From Treponema socranskii subsp. socranskii VPI DR56BR1116 = ATCC 35536 (GTDB taxonomy: Bacteria > Spirochaetota > Spirochaetia > Treponematales > Treponemataceae), in NCBI RefSeq assembly GCF_000468115.1, contig NZ_AVQI01000080.1, forward strand, positions 114,707 through 178,706: DNA of 64,000 nt, in the 5' to 3' direction. A program made the position numbers and the translations under genes. The notes beneath the pieces were generated by a model, which saw only the letters and a list, made by a program, of their open reading frames with translations, searched no databases and was not told the origin of the DNA. How positions within the stretch are numbered: position 1 is the stretch's first letter; every line of letters begins with the position of its first letter. Positions 17,939-27,436 of this stretch are shown here, one piece after another.

Positions 17939-18958
17939 CTATTGCTGTTTTGTGTACGCGTAATCGCCGGTAAAAAAGTCCGGAGAGACGGCGCACATAT
18001 TGAGCCGCACTTCCCAGTGCAGGTGAGGACCGGTCGCAAGCCCCGTTTTGCCCGAAAGCCCGAGCACATCTCCCTGTTTGACGTTCTGTCCTTCTTTGAC
18101 GTTTAAAGCGCTCAAGTGATAGTAGAGGCTGTATAGACCCGGTGCGTGGGCGATGACGACGCTGAAGCCGGTCGTAATGCGGTTTTCCGCCATGACGACT
18201 TTTCCGTCAGCGCAGGCGGCGACGCTTGTGCCTTCGGGGACTCCGTAATCGATGCCGTAGTGCGCGGACGTCGCCGATTTTCCGTCCGTATAGCGGTAGA
18301 TGCGCCTGTCGCCGAAAAGCGATGTCCTCCTCGTGTCCTGTGCGACGGGAGGCACAAAGGGCTTTACCGTGTAGACGTCGGAAAGGATGACCGTCCCCAA
18401 AAGCGCGTTCAGCTTTTCGATCTGTGCGACGCGCTCGGGGCTCGTATTCGTTCTGATTCCCGTGTTCCGCGCATCGAGTGCTATCGTTTCGCTGATAAAG
18501 TCTTTTTTAATAACGGTGATCGGAAGCGTAAACTCTTCGGCTTCCGCACCGAATGCGCTGTAGATGACTTTGATTGTATACGCTCCGTCTGAAACCCACA
18601 TTGAGATCGGTACGTATGCTAAAAGCTCCTGTACGTTTTGCTTTTTCGCTTTTTGATTGATATAAAAAAATTGTGCCGAATCGATTTTTTTCGTTTCGGT
18701 GCGGAGTTCCGCTTGGGCGATCGTGTCTTTGACGGCGCGCTTTCGCTCTTTTCCCCGAAGCGTCATCCGAACGACGATCGCGTCTCCCGGCTCGGCTTTG
18801 GAATTGTACTGCACGTCGAGCGTGCACGCGCTTCCTTCAAACGAAGCCGTATCCGCTGATGTATAGGACGCGCAGAGAAGCGCAAAAATCGCGATACGGA
18901 AAAATTTCGAAAAAATTGCCAAAGGCGATTTTTCCGAGATACCTTTAAACTTATGCAT
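17939..18958 (-). CDS. M23 family metallopeptidase (LytM-like)
   Basis: 339 residues with a signal-peptide-like N-terminus (AIFSKFFRIAIFALLCASYT). A beta-rich middle region precedes the C-terminal peptidase domain (about 230-325), in which the zinc ligands HYGID and GPHLHWEV (HxxxD and HxH) are all intact; it is thus likely an active endopeptidase acting on peptidoglycan cross-links. It overlaps the 3' end of recJ by 8 bases and is presumably co-transcribed with it. Confidence 0.9.
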   Translation of the reverse strand: MHKFKGISEKSPLAIFSKFFRIAIFALLCASYTSADTASFEGSACTLDVQYNSKAEPGDAIVVRMTLRGKERKRAVKDTIAQAELRTETKKIDSAQFFYINQKAKKQNVQELLAYVPISMWVSDGAYTIKVIYSAFGAEAEEFTLPITVIKKDFISETIALDARNTGIRTNTSPERVAQIEKLNALLGTVILSDVYTVKPFVPPVAQDTRRTSLFGDRRIYRYTDGKSATSAHYGIDYGVPEGTSVAACADGKVVMAENRITTGFSVVIAHAPGLYSLYYHLSALNVKEGQNVKQGDVLGLSGKTGLATGPHLHWEVRLNMCAVSPDFFTGDYAYTKQQ

Positions 18959-21104
18959 GTCCGTGTTCTCCCGACCGAACGAAATCGGTGATTATCATTT
19001 GCGGCGTTACCGCTCCGTTGAAAGTATTTCTGTTCATCGAATACAAAACGTCGAGCGCATCGCCTTTGTTGAAGTCGCGTCCGAGCCGCTCTCCTTCGCC
19101 CCAAAAGAGCGCGGGGAATTTATATTTTCCGCAGTCGAACGTGATTTTCAAATGACGTCGTTCGCTTTTGCCGATGAGGGAGGCGTCGAATACGGGAAGT
19201 GCTTTCGATAAAAAAACGATTTCGCGGTTGCCTTCGCCGAAGGGTTCGAAAGCGTCGACAACCGAGAGAATTGCGGGCGAAAGGTAATTTGCAGGAAGTT
19301 CCGCATCCACGTCGAGGGTATCCGATTCGGAGTCGAGAGCTATGTGCGAAACCGCGTTTTTCAGTTTTTCGGTAAAAAGCGGAAGTTTTTCCCGCGGGAA
19401 CGAAAAGCCCGCCGCGCAGTTGTGTCCGCCGTAGCTTATAAAGATATCGCCGAGTGAGGCGAGGAAGTCCGTCGCATTGAGGCCGCGGCAGCTTCGCATC
19501 GAACCGACCGCGACGTTTCCGTCGATAAAGGTGATTACAATCGCAGGCGTTTTGTATTTTGTCATGAGGCGCGAAGCGAGTATGCCCGTAACGCCTTTAT
19601 TTATCCGCTCGTCGACGACGGTGCAGAGTTTTTTTCCGCAGCGCTCAAAGCTTTCTTCCGCTTGAATCGCCGTAACACTCGCTGCGTCTCCGACAAAGGC
19701 TTTTCTTTTTTCATTGAGTTCGATGATCTCTTCGGCTCTTTTTTCCCTCACGGCGGCATCGGGCGAAATGAGCATTTCGAGGGCGGCGTTCGACTGTCCC
19801 ATGCGGCCTGCGGCGTTGAGAGCAGGGATAACCGTCCACGACAGATCGGAAGAACTTATCTTTTTTCCCGCGACGGAAAGACGCGAAAATAATTCGGCGA
19901 GTCCCGGCCGCACCTTCCCTTCGTTTATCGCGTCCAATCCCGCCCTCACGAGGATCCTGTTTTCGTCTTTTAGCGGCATGATATCGGCGATCGCGGCGAT
20001 GGCGACGAGTTCGAGATCGTTTTGCCGGTCGGCAAGCTTTTGCTTCGTTTCCATTTTCTTTTCGGCAAAACTTACGAATATATTGTAAAAGCCGTCGATT
20101 TCGCTTATCGGATGCGAGCTGTATTTTGCGATGCGGGAAGCGTCTTTCGCTTCGAGGATGCTCATGCGCGAAAGAGAGGGGATGAGTTTTGAAACTTCCG
20201 GACGGAGATCTGCCGTATTGAATTCGACGCCGCGTCCGAATACGGCGGCAAGCTGTTTTTTTACGGCGTCTTCGTTCCATGTAAAAATCTGCGCGCCTTT
20301 CAAAAATTCGGGAAGTTTCGTCTGTGCTATCGATATGCCTCCGCCCCTTATGTGCTCCGAAAGGGATGCCGTGCGGACGAGGTTTTGCACTTTTACGCAG
20401 TCGATGTATACGCCTTCCGTTTCGGCTGGCCTCACATTCAAAAACGCGATTTCCGCTTTGTACAATTCCGATTCGCTGAAGCGGAGCGCTTCGACGAGCT
20501 TGTACGAAACCGCCGCACCCGAAATATCGGCAAAGGGATAGCCCGAATCTTTTACTTTCGGGTCGAGAATCGCAGAGGCATCGGGAAGCGTTTCGGGAGG
20601 ATTATGGTGATCGGTGACGATGACGTCGATACCGAGCTCTCTCGCGTGCTCGATTTCGGCCGCGTTTGAAATGCCGCAGTCGACCGTTATGATGAGCGAA
20701 CCGTAGTCTTTTGCAAAGTCGTCGACCGCCTGCATCGAAAGACCGTAGGCATCGTCTCCGACGGGAAGCCGCCACGAAACGTCATAGCCGCTCCTTTGCA
20801 AATACGTGTAGAGGATGGCCGTCGCGCTTACGCCGTCGACATCGCGGTCGCCGAAAATCAATATCTTTTCGCCCTCTTCTTTTGCACTCGTAATGCGGTC
20901 GACCGCATCTTCCATATTTGAAAACAAAAAAGGGTTGTGCAAAAAGCGCAGATCGCTTTCTTTGAAGTAGAGCACGTCGTTCGCCTGCGTAATGCCGCGC
21001 CGCACCATAATCGAAGCGGTGAGCACGTCGACGTCGTACAAGTCACACAGCGCTTTTACCGCTTCCCTCGATACCTCTTTTTTACGCCATTCTTTCAAAA
21101 TCAC
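18951..21104 (-). CDS. recJ: Single-stranded-DNA exonuclease RecJ with large insertion
   Basis: 717 residues, about 150 more than the common form. DHH-phosphoesterase motifs are present: FGDRDVDGVSATAILY, ITVDCGISNAAEIEHA and VTDHHNPPET. The motif ELVAIAAIADIMPLKDENR, which normally follows soon after SGAAVSYKL, is displaced by an insertion of about 160 residues (roughly 215-370). The DHHA1 motif SYGGHNCAAGFSF and a C-terminal OB-type region close the protein. It removes 5' single strands in recombination and mismatch repair. Divergent from no gene; deoA lies just upstream on the same strand. Confidence 0.93.
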   Translation of the reverse strand: MILKEWRKKEVSREAVKALCDLYDVDVLTASIMVRRGITQANDVLYFKESDLRFLHNPFLFSNMEDAVDRITSAKEEGEKILIFGDRDVDGVSATAILYTYLQRSGYDVSWRLPVGDDAYGLSMQAVDDFAKDYGSLIITVDCGISNAAEIEHARELGIDVIVTDHHNPPETLPDASAILDPKVKDSGYPFADISGAAVSYKLVEALRFSESELYKAEIAFLNVRPAETEGVYIDCVKVQNLVRTASLSEHIRGGGISIAQTKLPEFLKGAQIFTWNEDAVKKQLAAVFGRGVEFNTADLRPEVSKLIPSLSRMSILEAKDASRIAKYSSHPISEIDGFYNIFVSFAEKKMETKQKLADRQNDLELVAIAAIADIMPLKDENRILVRAGLDAINEGKVRPGLAELFSRLSVAGKKISSSDLSWTVIPALNAAGRMGQSNAALEMLISPDAAVREKRAEEIIELNEKRKAFVGDAASVTAIQAEESFERCGKKLCTVVDERINKGVTGILASRLMTKYKTPAIVITFIDGNVAVGSMRSCRGLNATDFLASLGDIFISYGGHNCAAGFSFPREKLPLFTEKLKNAVSHIALDSESDTLDVDAELPANYLSPAILSVVDAFEPFGEGNREIVFLSKALPVFDASLIGKSERRHLKITFDCGKYKFPALFWGEGERLGRDFNKGDALDVLYSMNRNTFNGAVTPQMIITDFVRSGEHGHA

Positions 21105-21130
21105 AATCCTTTATCAATGTGGTCAATTTT

Positions 21131-22483
21131 TTACTGCCGTATCGTTTTCAGGATAAGCGGTTTTTTATCGAGAGCTGTGTCGGAGTAGGCGAGGGCATCT
21201 TCGATTTTTCGCTTCGCGCTCGTAAGACACGCTTCGTCTTTTCCGTATATGTCGAGGATGCGATCCCCCTTGTGCACGAAGTCTCCCGTTTTCGCATGCA
21301 CGATAAAGCCCGCGTCGGGGCATACGGCATCGCTCGTTTTATTTCGCCCGACACCCAAATCGATCCCCGCAAGACCGACTGAAAGAGAGTCGAGCGTGAG
21401 AAAGCCGCTTGCTTGAGCTTCGAGCGATGCGTGATGGGGCGAACGCCTCTTTCCGATTTCCGAAAGGAGCTTTGCAGGATTTCCGCCCTGGTCTTCGACG
21501 TTTTGTAAAAACTTTTCGCGCGCCGCCCCCGATTCGACTGCATGTTTGCATTGAGCGAGGGCGTCCGCTTCCGTTTTCGCTTTGCCTCCGAGCAAAAGCA
21601 TTTCACTGCAAAGTGCGTACGTTTCTTCCATAACGTCTTCGGGTCCGCGTCCTTCGAGACACTCGATCGTCTCTTCGATTTCGAGAAAGTTTCCGACTTT
21701 TTTTCCGAGCGGCGTGTCCATGCCGGTGATGAAAGCGGACGCTTTTTTGCCCATGGCGGACGCCGTTTTTACGAGCGAGAGAGCGAGGGATTCCGCATCG
21801 TACATCGATTTCATAAATGCGCCCGAACCGCACTTTACGTCGAAAACGAGCGCATCGCTTCCTTCCGCAACCTTTTTCGATAATATACTCGACGTGATGA
21901 GAGACACCGATTCTACGGTTCCCGTCACATCTCGGAGCGCGTACAAAAGCCTGTCGGCGGGGACGATCTTTTTCGTTTGCCCCGTCATCGCAAAGCCGGT
22001 CTTAGCGATAAGTTTTGCAAAGGTTTCAGGGGTGAGATCGGTTCGATAGCCTTCGATCGATTCGAGTTTGTCGAGAGTGCCGCCCGTATAGCCGAGCGCG
22101 CGCCCGCTCATCATCGGAACCTGTACGCCGCAACACGCCGCGATCGGCGCAAGCGGGAGCGAAATCTTGTCTCCGACGCCGCCGGTTGAATGTTTATCGA
22201 CAAAGGGGCCGGAAAGACGGGCGGCTCTCAAGTCGATGACATCGCCCGAGCGGAGCATGACGTCGGTGAGCATACCCGTTTCTTCGAATGTCATGCCGTT
22301 AAAATAGATCGCCATAAGCCACGAAGCGATTTGATAATCGGGAATCGTCCCTTCTACATAGCCCGAAACCATAAACGCGATCTCTTCGCGTGTGAGAGCG
22401 GTACTTTGTGCGATCTTTTGCGTTCCGTCTTCGCCGCGGACAAAGGTGCCGCGCTTTTTTGCAATGATATCCGTCGCTTTCAT
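21131..22483 (-). CDS. deoA: Thymidine/pyrimidine-nucleoside phosphorylase
   Basis: 450 residues. The signature SGRALGYTGGTLDKLES matches the family S-GR-LG-TGGT-DKLE, and KHSTGGVGDK is the phosphate-binding loop. Cleaves (deoxy)pyrimidine nucleosides to base and sugar-1-phosphate for salvage. The Lys and Ser of the active site lie in the conserved blocks. Its ATG overlaps the recO stop (ATGA), so recO-deoA-recJ-M23 appear to form one unit. Thymidine versus broader pyrimidine specificity cannot be settled by eye. Confidence 0.93.
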   Translation of the reverse strand: MKATDIIAKKRGTFVRGEDGTQKIAQSTALTREEIAFMVSGYVEGTIPDYQIASWLMAIYFNGMTFEETGMLTDVMLRSGDVIDLRAARLSGPFVDKHSTGGVGDKISLPLAPIAACCGVQVPMMSGRALGYTGGTLDKLESIEGYRTDLTPETFAKLIAKTGFAMTGQTKKIVPADRLLYALRDVTGTVESVSLITSSILSKKVAEGSDALVFDVKCGSGAFMKSMYDAESLALSLVKTASAMGKKASAFITGMDTPLGKKVGNFLEIEETIECLEGRGPEDVMEETYALCSEMLLLGGKAKTEADALAQCKHAVESGAAREKFLQNVEDQGGNPAKLLSEIGKRRSPHHASLEAQASGFLTLDSLSVGLAGIDLGVGRNKTSDAVCPDAGFIVHAKTGDFVHKGDRILDIYGKDEACLTSAKRKIEDALAYSDTALDKKPLILKTIRQ

Positions 22484-23259
22484 AATATACCCATCCCTGT
22501 TGCAAGCGATTGTAATTTTGTGCCGGCCGCCTGTTCCGAAAGAAAAAAGACGAGCCGTTTGAGTTCGCCGAGCGCTTCGTCCGACACTTCGAATGCGCGC
22601 GCTTCATGCGGACTTAAACGCGAAACCGCGTCGAGATAGCGTACGGCGCCTAAAGAAAGCATAAAACGGTTGGCGCTCTCTTCCCGTGCGGCACACGAGG
22701 GGCAGAAAAAACCGTTTTCAGCCGCATTGTATACTACCGCATCGCCCGTCAAATTTCCAGTGTCAAAACTGCGAGCGCACGACGCGCACGATGAAGCGTC
22801 GCTTTGAATGCCGAGCAGTTCCATATAGCGCCATAAAAAGCGGACGAGCCCCCGCTCGCACTGGCTTCCCTGCGCAATTTCAAGTCCGTCGAAAAATCCC
22901 GAAGCGAGGCGCCAGCACGATTCGAAACTGCCGGCACACTTCGTTTTGATGACGAGTTCCGCCGCGAGAGAGGCCGCGTAGGACTTGTAGAGGTTTTCGC
23001 GGAACGAAAGGTGATAGCGCTTTACATCGAAATCCGATATCTTTACGTTGCGTTCGAAATTGTCCGCTTCTTTGCAGTAAAAATACGCCGTACCCGCGTT
23101 CCACACGGAAACGAGGGAGCGCAGTTTGCTCTTTGCCCCTCCGTAGAGCGTCGCGTAGACCGTGCCGCGCTCTTTTGTCAAAAAACAAACCGAGCTGTTA
23201 AGTTCTCCGAGCGGCTTTACCGAAAAAACGATCGCCTCCGTAACGTAATTTCGCGGCAT
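22480..23259 (-). CDS. recO: DNA repair protein RecO
   Basis: About 259 residues. The frame is open for 121 further codons upstream, but those overlap the divergent RibF gene; the ATG at 23259 opens the family N-terminus PRNYVTEAIVFSVKPLGE, an OB-fold. A four-cysteine zinc site (CASCARSF ... FFCPSCA) is seen in the C-terminal half. Loads RecA with RecF/RecR. Promoters for recO and the divergent ribF-like gene must lie in 23260-23364. Confidence 0.9.
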   Translation of the reverse strand: MPRNYVTEAIVFSVKPLGELNSSVCFLTKERGTVYATLYGGAKSKLRSLVSVWNAGTAYFYCKEADNFERNVKISDFDVKRYHLSFRENLYKSYAASLAAELVIKTKCAGSFESCWRLASGFFDGLEIAQGSQCERGLVRFLWRYMELLGIQSDASSCASCARSFDTGNLTGDAVVYNAAENGFFCPSCAAREESANRFMLSLGAVRYLDAVSRLSPHEARAFEVSDEALGELKRLVFFLSEQAAGTKLQSLATGMGIL

Positions 23260-23364
23260 GGCTCTATGATAACCGGAATAGCGCGTTTTGTACATTGTCC
23301 GCACTCTGCGGCACGTATTTTTTCGGCGCGACATTTTTTTCGAAATGTGATAGAGTATGCCGTC

Positions 23365-24192
23365 ATGATACGTTTTACGTGGGAAGAGATCGAAAGCGTC
23401 ATCGCCGGAAAAAGGGATGTCCCCGATGTGTTCGCGCGCGGTACGGCGCTCACGGTCGGCAACTTCGACGGCCCTCATATCGGGCACGATTCGCTGTTCG
23501 CCCTCGTCCGAGCTGAAGCGGAAAAAGACGGCCTTACACCCGGTGTCGTCGCGTTTAAGCAATCGCTCGGCGCTTTCAAATCCGAGGGATTTTACGAGGG
23601 TGATCTTTCGACGCTCGCGCAACGGCTTTCGGTCATAGAAGCGAGGGGCATGGCGTTCGCGATACTGATTGACTTTTCCGATAAATTCGGTAAAATAGAA
23701 GGACGCAGTTTTTTATCGATGCTCGTGCACGGCTGCGGCATGAAATTCATCGCGGAAGGATGGGATTTCCGCTGCGGTTACCGCGGTGCATACGGCATGA
23801 AAGAAATCCGCGCGTTTTCCCTCGAAAGCGGCATCGTTTCGGAGTTTCCGGAACCGACGCTGTATAAAGGTGAGCGTGTAAGCTCTTCGCTTATCCGTCT
23901 GCGTATTTTCGAAGGTGATATCCGTTCGGCCGAAGCCATGCTCGGCAGAAAATACGTGCTCGACTGTTCGGCTTCCGTTTGGAAAAAGGACGGATGCGCG
24001 CTTACGGCAGAACGAAGCGCTTTTGCGCAAGTGCTGCCCGAACGCGGTACTTACGGCGTTCGTGTCATAGCCGACGGATATACAGCGGAAGCCCGCTTTA
24101 CGGCAGAATCTCATATCCTTCGCCTTGAGAATTTGCAAAAAGACGTGCGGCATATAAAGGCTGTAGAATTTATAAGAACGATAAAAGAATAG
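23365..24192 (+). CDS. RibF-like FAD synthetase with degenerate kinase domain
   Basis: 275 residues from the ATG at 23365; the open frame extends upstream but over recO. Residues about 27-180 form the FMN adenylyltransferase domain: TVGNFDGPHIGHDSL is the nucleotidyltransferase HxGH motif, and VSSSLIR matches the ISSTxIR signature. The C-terminal part (about 190-275) should be riboflavin kinase, but it is short and lacks the PTAN-type motif; only GTYGVRV resembles the family. It may make FAD from FMN only. It precedes rpsO by 10 bases. Confidence 0.82.
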   Translation: MIRFTWEEIESVIAGKRDVPDVFARGTALTVGNFDGPHIGHDSLFALVRAEAEKDGLTPGVVAFKQSLGAFKSEGFYEGDLSTLAQRLSVIEARGMAFAILIDFSDKFGKIEGRSFLSMLVHGCGMKFIAEGWDFRCGYRGAYGMKEIRAFSLESGIVSEFPEPTLYKGERVSSSLIRLRIFEGDIRSAEAMLGRKYVLDCSASVWKKDGCALTAERSAFAQVLPERGTYGVRVIADGYTAEARFTAESHILRLENLQKDVRHIKAVEFIRTIKE

Positions 24193-24202
24193 GAGTATAC
24201 GA

Positions 24203-24472
24203 ATGGCACTCTCGAAAGAAGCGGCATCCGCCGTTATCGCAAAATACGGTGTAAACGAACACGACACCGGCAACACAAAAGTGCAGGTCGCCCTGCTTAC
24301 CGAACGCATCCAGCAGCTCACGGAGCACGAACGCGCCTTTCCGAAAGACAAAAGCGCAAAGCGCGCGCTGTTGAAAATCGTCGGTGCTCGGCGGAAGCTC
24401 TTAAAATATTTCGAGCGGACAAACCTCGAAGCGTACCGCTCTCTTATCAAAGAGCTCGGTATCCGTAAATAA
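24203..24472 (+). CDS. rpsO: 30S ribosomal protein S15
   Basis: 89 residues, exactly the family length. Conserved segments NTKVQVALLTERIQQLTEH and LLKIVGARRKLLKYFER contact 16S rRNA helices 20-22. An AGGAG ribosome-binding site is in place. It sits between the RibF homologue and pnp, as commonly seen; a strong terminator follows it, and the second structured repeat separates it from pnp. Confidence 0.98.
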   Translation: MALSKEAASAVIAKYGVNEHDTGNTKVQVALLTERIQQLTEHERAFPKDKSAKRALLKIVGARRKLLKYFERTNLEAYRSLIKELGIRK

Positions 24473-24480
24473 CGCAAGCA

Positions 24481-24525
24481 AAAAAGCCTGCATGACCGCT
24501 TGCTCTGGCGGCGCAGGCTTTTTTT
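24481..24525 (+). terminator. Intrinsic terminator after rpsO
   Basis: A-tract, then GCCTGC (24486-24491) pairing with GCAGGC (24513-24518), extended by the flanking A/T tracts, and a run of seven T. The position 8 bases after the rpsO stop fits rho-independent termination. The A-tract would also allow function on the other strand. Confidence 0.85.
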
Positions 24526-24526
24526 A

Positions 24527-24767
24527 TAGGTCGAATGTCGAGTTTGGAAAGTATCAGCTACTAAAGCTGTGCTTACGGTGAGAACCCGTCCGCTTAGCCG
24601 CGGTCGAGCTTTTTAAGACAGGCTTCCGTAAGCCTAACGCTCGAAACGGCACGCAGCCGGAACCTCGCCGTAAGCATAATTTGATTTACTTTCCAAACTC
24701 GCCCTTCAGTTGGTGAGCAAAGAGGATGGAAAATTTCGAGTTTCGAAAAACTCGAAATTGAACCTTA
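24527..24767 (+). repeat. Structured dispersed repeat, copy 2
   Basis: 241 bp between the rpsO terminator and the pnp leader, homologous to 2712-2949. The outer stem is 24539-24551 with 24689-24701 (8th pair G:C instead of C:G). A 15-bp stem TGTGCTTACGGTGAG with CTCGCCGTAAGCATA is complete here, with two G-U pairs, but interrupted in copy 1. The inner stem is TCGAGC/GCTCGA (24604-24609 and 24639-24644), and the AGGCTTCCGTAAGCCT hairpin is unchanged. The 3' hairpin again pairs AATTTCGAGTTT with its complement. Same orientation as copy 1. Confidence 0.85.
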
Positions 24768-24782
24768 AATAGCTTTTGCGAT

Positions 24783-24804
24783 ATCGGTCGGCATTCCGGC
24801 CGAT
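24783..24804 (+). promoter_or_regulatory. Hairpin in the pnp leader
   Basis: ATCGGTCGG pairs with CCGGCCGAT across a CATT loop (one G-U pair), about 70 bases before the pnp start. Leader hairpins in pnp mRNAs of other bacteria are used for autoregulation through RNase III and PNPase; that role here is inference from position. No T-tract follows, so it is not a terminator. Confidence 0.4.
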
Positions 24805-24872
24805 GCACGTGAACATGAATTTTATTGATTATTAATTTGGGAAAAGAACGACAAAGAATTGAGAAGGACAAG

Positions 24873-26969
24873 ATGGTACAAAGAGTAACTGCGAGAGTCG
24901 GAGACGCCGACTTGATTTTGGAGACGGGAAGGATAGGCAAACAGGCAAACGGCTGCGTATTCGCTCAGTGGGGCGGAGCGGCGGTCATTGCGACGGTGTG
25001 CGCATCGCACGATGCGGTTGAGGGTATGGATTACGTTCCGGTCACCGTCGATTACAACGAAAAATTTTACGCTGCGGGAAAGATACCCGGCGGCTTTGTA
25101 AAGCGGGAAGGGCGGCCGAAAGATAAGGAAATCCTCGTCTCGCGCCTTATCGACCGGCCGATGCGGCCGCTGTTCGAAATGGCATTCGGACGCGAAATTC
25201 AAATCGTGCCGACCTGCGTTTCCGCCGACGGCGTTCATACGCAGGATATCATTGCGGTTATCGCGGCGAGCGCTGCGGTGACGATTTCGGACATTCCGTT
25301 TCACGGGCCTGTCGCCGCCTGCCGCGTCGCATATTTGAACGGCGAATACGTCGTCAACCCGACGTTTGCGCAAATCGAAAAGGCCGATTTGGAAATCGTC
25401 GTCGCGGGTACAGCCGAGGGCTTTACGATGGTCGAAGGCGGCGCGAACGAAGCGTCGGAAGACGTGATGCTCGGCGCGCTCGAAAAAGCGCAGGGCTTTA
25501 TCACGGAAATGTGCCGACTGCAGGAAGAGCTGCAAAAATTGTGCGGCAAAGAAAAGCTTCCGCTCGCGCCTCTTTCGGTGACGCTTGCAAATGCGGAAGC
25601 GATCGAAGCCGAAGCGACGCCGCTCATGAAAGAAGCGTGTTTCCGTGACGGCAAAATGGAGCGGAGCGCCGCAGTCAAAGCGGTCAAAAATAAAATCGCC
25701 GAAAAATACGCCGAACAGCTTTCGGACGAAGTGCAGAAAAAACTCTTCGGCGCGCTCATGGACGACATTCAGTATAAACTGCTGCGCAAAGCGATTCTCG
25801 ACGAAGGCGTGCGCATAGACGGACGCAAGTGCGACGAAATCCGTCCGATCACGTGCGAAATCAACGTGCTGCCGCGTCCGCACGGTTCGGCACTCTTTAC
25901 GCGCGGCGAAACGCAGTCGCTCGCGGTGACGACGCTCGGTACGACGCTCGACGAACAGGCCTACGACGATATCGACGGAAACAGAAGCGAACACTTTATC
26001 CTGCACTACAATTTCCCGCCGTATTCGGTCGGAGAAGTCGGCAGGCTTATGACCGGCCGCCGCGAAATCGGACACGGAAACCTCGCCCGCCGCTCGCTCG
26101 CGCCTATGGTGCCGGGCAGAGACGAATTCCCGTATACGATCCGCGTCGTTTCGGAAATCATGGAATCGAACGGTTCGTCATCACAAGCGTCTACTTGCGG
26201 CGGTTGTCTTTCTCTGCTTGCCGCCGGTGTGCCGATGAAAAAGATGGTCGCGGGGGTCGCGATGGGGCTCATCACCGACGGACCGAAATACGAAAAGTAT
26301 AAAATCCTTTCCGATATCCTCGGCGAAGAGGATCACTTGGGCGATATGGATTTTAAAGTCGCGGGAACGAAAGACGGCATCACCGGTTTCCAGATGGACA
26401 TAAAGATTGCGGGTGTTTCGACCGAAATCATGCGCGAAGCGCTCGCTCAGGCGAAAGCCGGCCGCTTGCATATTTTGTCGATTATGGAAAAGACGATCGA
26501 TAAGCCGCAGCCGATCAGCCGCTATGCGCCGAAGATCATTTCCATGAAAATCCCCGTCGATAAAATCGGTGCGCTCATCGGACCGGGCGGAAAAAATATC
26601 AAAGCGCTCTGTGCCGACTACGATGTTACGATCAACACGGATGACGACGGAACGGTTACGATTTACGGAAAGACGGGTACTGCCGCCGAAGAAGCGAAAA
26701 AAGCCGTCAAAGGCATCACCGAAGATCCGGAGCCGGGAACGATCTACAACGGAACCGTCAAGCGCATTATGGACTTCGGCGCTTTCGTCGAAATCCTTCC
26801 GGGAAAAGAAGGGCTTTGCCATATTTCAAAGCTTTCGCATTCCCGCGTCGAAAAAGTTACCGATGTGCTTAAAGAAGGCCAGCAGATTCCCGTAAAGCTG
26901 CTCGAAGTCGATAAGATGGGACGGCTGAACCTTTCGTACATCGACGCGCTCGACGAACAGGCGAAATAA
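24873..26969 (+). CDS. pnp: Polynucleotide phosphorylase
   Basis: 698 residues. The ATG at 24873 has GAGAAGGA upstream and is preferred over the in-frame codon at 24825. Two RNase PH domains (first with [20 protein letters not shown], second with [17 protein letters not shown]), the catalytic-site [15 protein letters not shown] stretch, a KH domain ([17 protein letters not shown], about 565-620) and a C-terminal S1 domain ([20 protein letters not shown]). Degrades RNA 3' to 5' using phosphate. Confidence 0.98.
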   Translation: MVQRVTARVGDADLILETGRIGKQANGCVFAQWGGAAVIATVCASHDAVEGMDYVPVTVDYNEKFYAAGKIPGGFVKREGRPKDKEILVSRLIDRPMRPLFEMAFGREIQIVPTCVSADGVHTQDIIAVIAASAAVTISDIPFHGPVAACRVAYLNGEYVVNPTFAQIEKADLEIVVAGTAEGFTMVEGGANEASEDVMLGALEKAQGFITEMCRLQEELQKLCGKEKLPLAPLSVTLANAEAIEAEATPLMKEACFRDGKMERSAAVKAVKNKIAEKYAEQLSDEVQKKLFGALMDDIQYKLLRKAILDEGVRIDGRKCDEIRPITCEINVLPRPHGSALFTRGETQSLAVTTLGTTLDEQAYDDIDGNRSEHFILHYNFPPYSVGEVGRLMTGRREIGHGNLARRSLAPMVPGRDEFPYTIRVVSEIMESNGSSSQASTCGGCLSLLAAGVPMKKMVAGVAMGLITDGPKYEKYKILSDILGEEDHLGDMDFKVAGTKDGITGFQMDIKIAGVSTEIMREALAQAKAGRLHILSIMEKTIDKPQPISRYAPKIISMKIPVDKIGALIGPGGKNIKALCADYDVTINTDDDGTVTIYGKTGTAAEEAKKAVKGITEDPEPGTIYNGTVKRIMDFGAFVEILPGKEGLCHISKLSHSRVEKVTDVLKEGQQIPVKLLEVDKMGRLNLSYIDALDEQAK

Positions 26970-26986
26970 CGAACGAGGAAAGAGCC

Positions 26987-27436
26987 GTGACAAAACCGGT
27001 CGCCGTTGCGTGTACCGCGCTTTCTGGCGCTCTTCTTCCCGAATACAAAACGGAAGGAGCTGCGGGCGCGGATATATCCGCGTTTCTCCCGTCTCCCGTA
27101 ACGATAGAGCGCGGCGCCTTTGCGCTCATTCCGACGGGCTTATGCTTTGCAATTCCCGAAGGCTTTGAAGCGCAAGTGAGGCCGCGTTCGGGGCTGGCAG
27201 CGAAGTCCGGCGTTACGGTTTTAAATGCGCCCGGTACGATCGACAGCGACTACCGCGGCGAAGTGAAAGTCATCCTCGTCAATTTCGGAAAAGAACCCTT
27301 TGTCGTGCAAAACGGCGACCGCATCGCGCAAATCGTTGTCGCACCCGTTACGCAGGCGGATTTCGTCAAAGCGGATTTTCTCGATAAAACCGTACGCGGG
27401 GAGGGCGGCTTCGGTTCTACCGGAGTAAACGTATGA
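26987..27436 (+). CDS. dut: dUTP diphosphatase
   Basis: 149 residues from a GTG preceded by GAGGAAAGAG. Trimeric dUTPase motifs are seen in order: AAGADISAF (motif 1), [12 protein letters not shown] (2), [13 protein letters not shown] with the catalytic Asp (3), [10 protein letters not shown] (4) and the C-terminal [10 protein letters not shown] lid (5). Removes dUTP and supplies dUMP. The stop overlaps the start of the next gene. Confidence 0.96.
   Translation: MTKPVAVACTALSGALLPEYKTEGAAGADISAFLPSPVTIERGAFALIPTGLCFAIPEGFEAQVRPRSGLAAKSGVTVLNAPGTIDSDYRGEVKVILVNFGKEPFVVQNGDRIAQIVVAPVTQADFVKADFLDKTVRGEGGFGSTGVNV

Noticed and set aside
23011..23364. Upstream in-frame extension of the RibF-like gene
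   Set aside because: It overlaps recO on the other strand and has no family similarity; the ATG at 23365 starts the conserved domain.
24822..26075. 417-codon minus-strand ORF opposite pnp
   Set aside because: pnp is unmistakable on the other strand, and this frame has the low-complexity look of a shadow.
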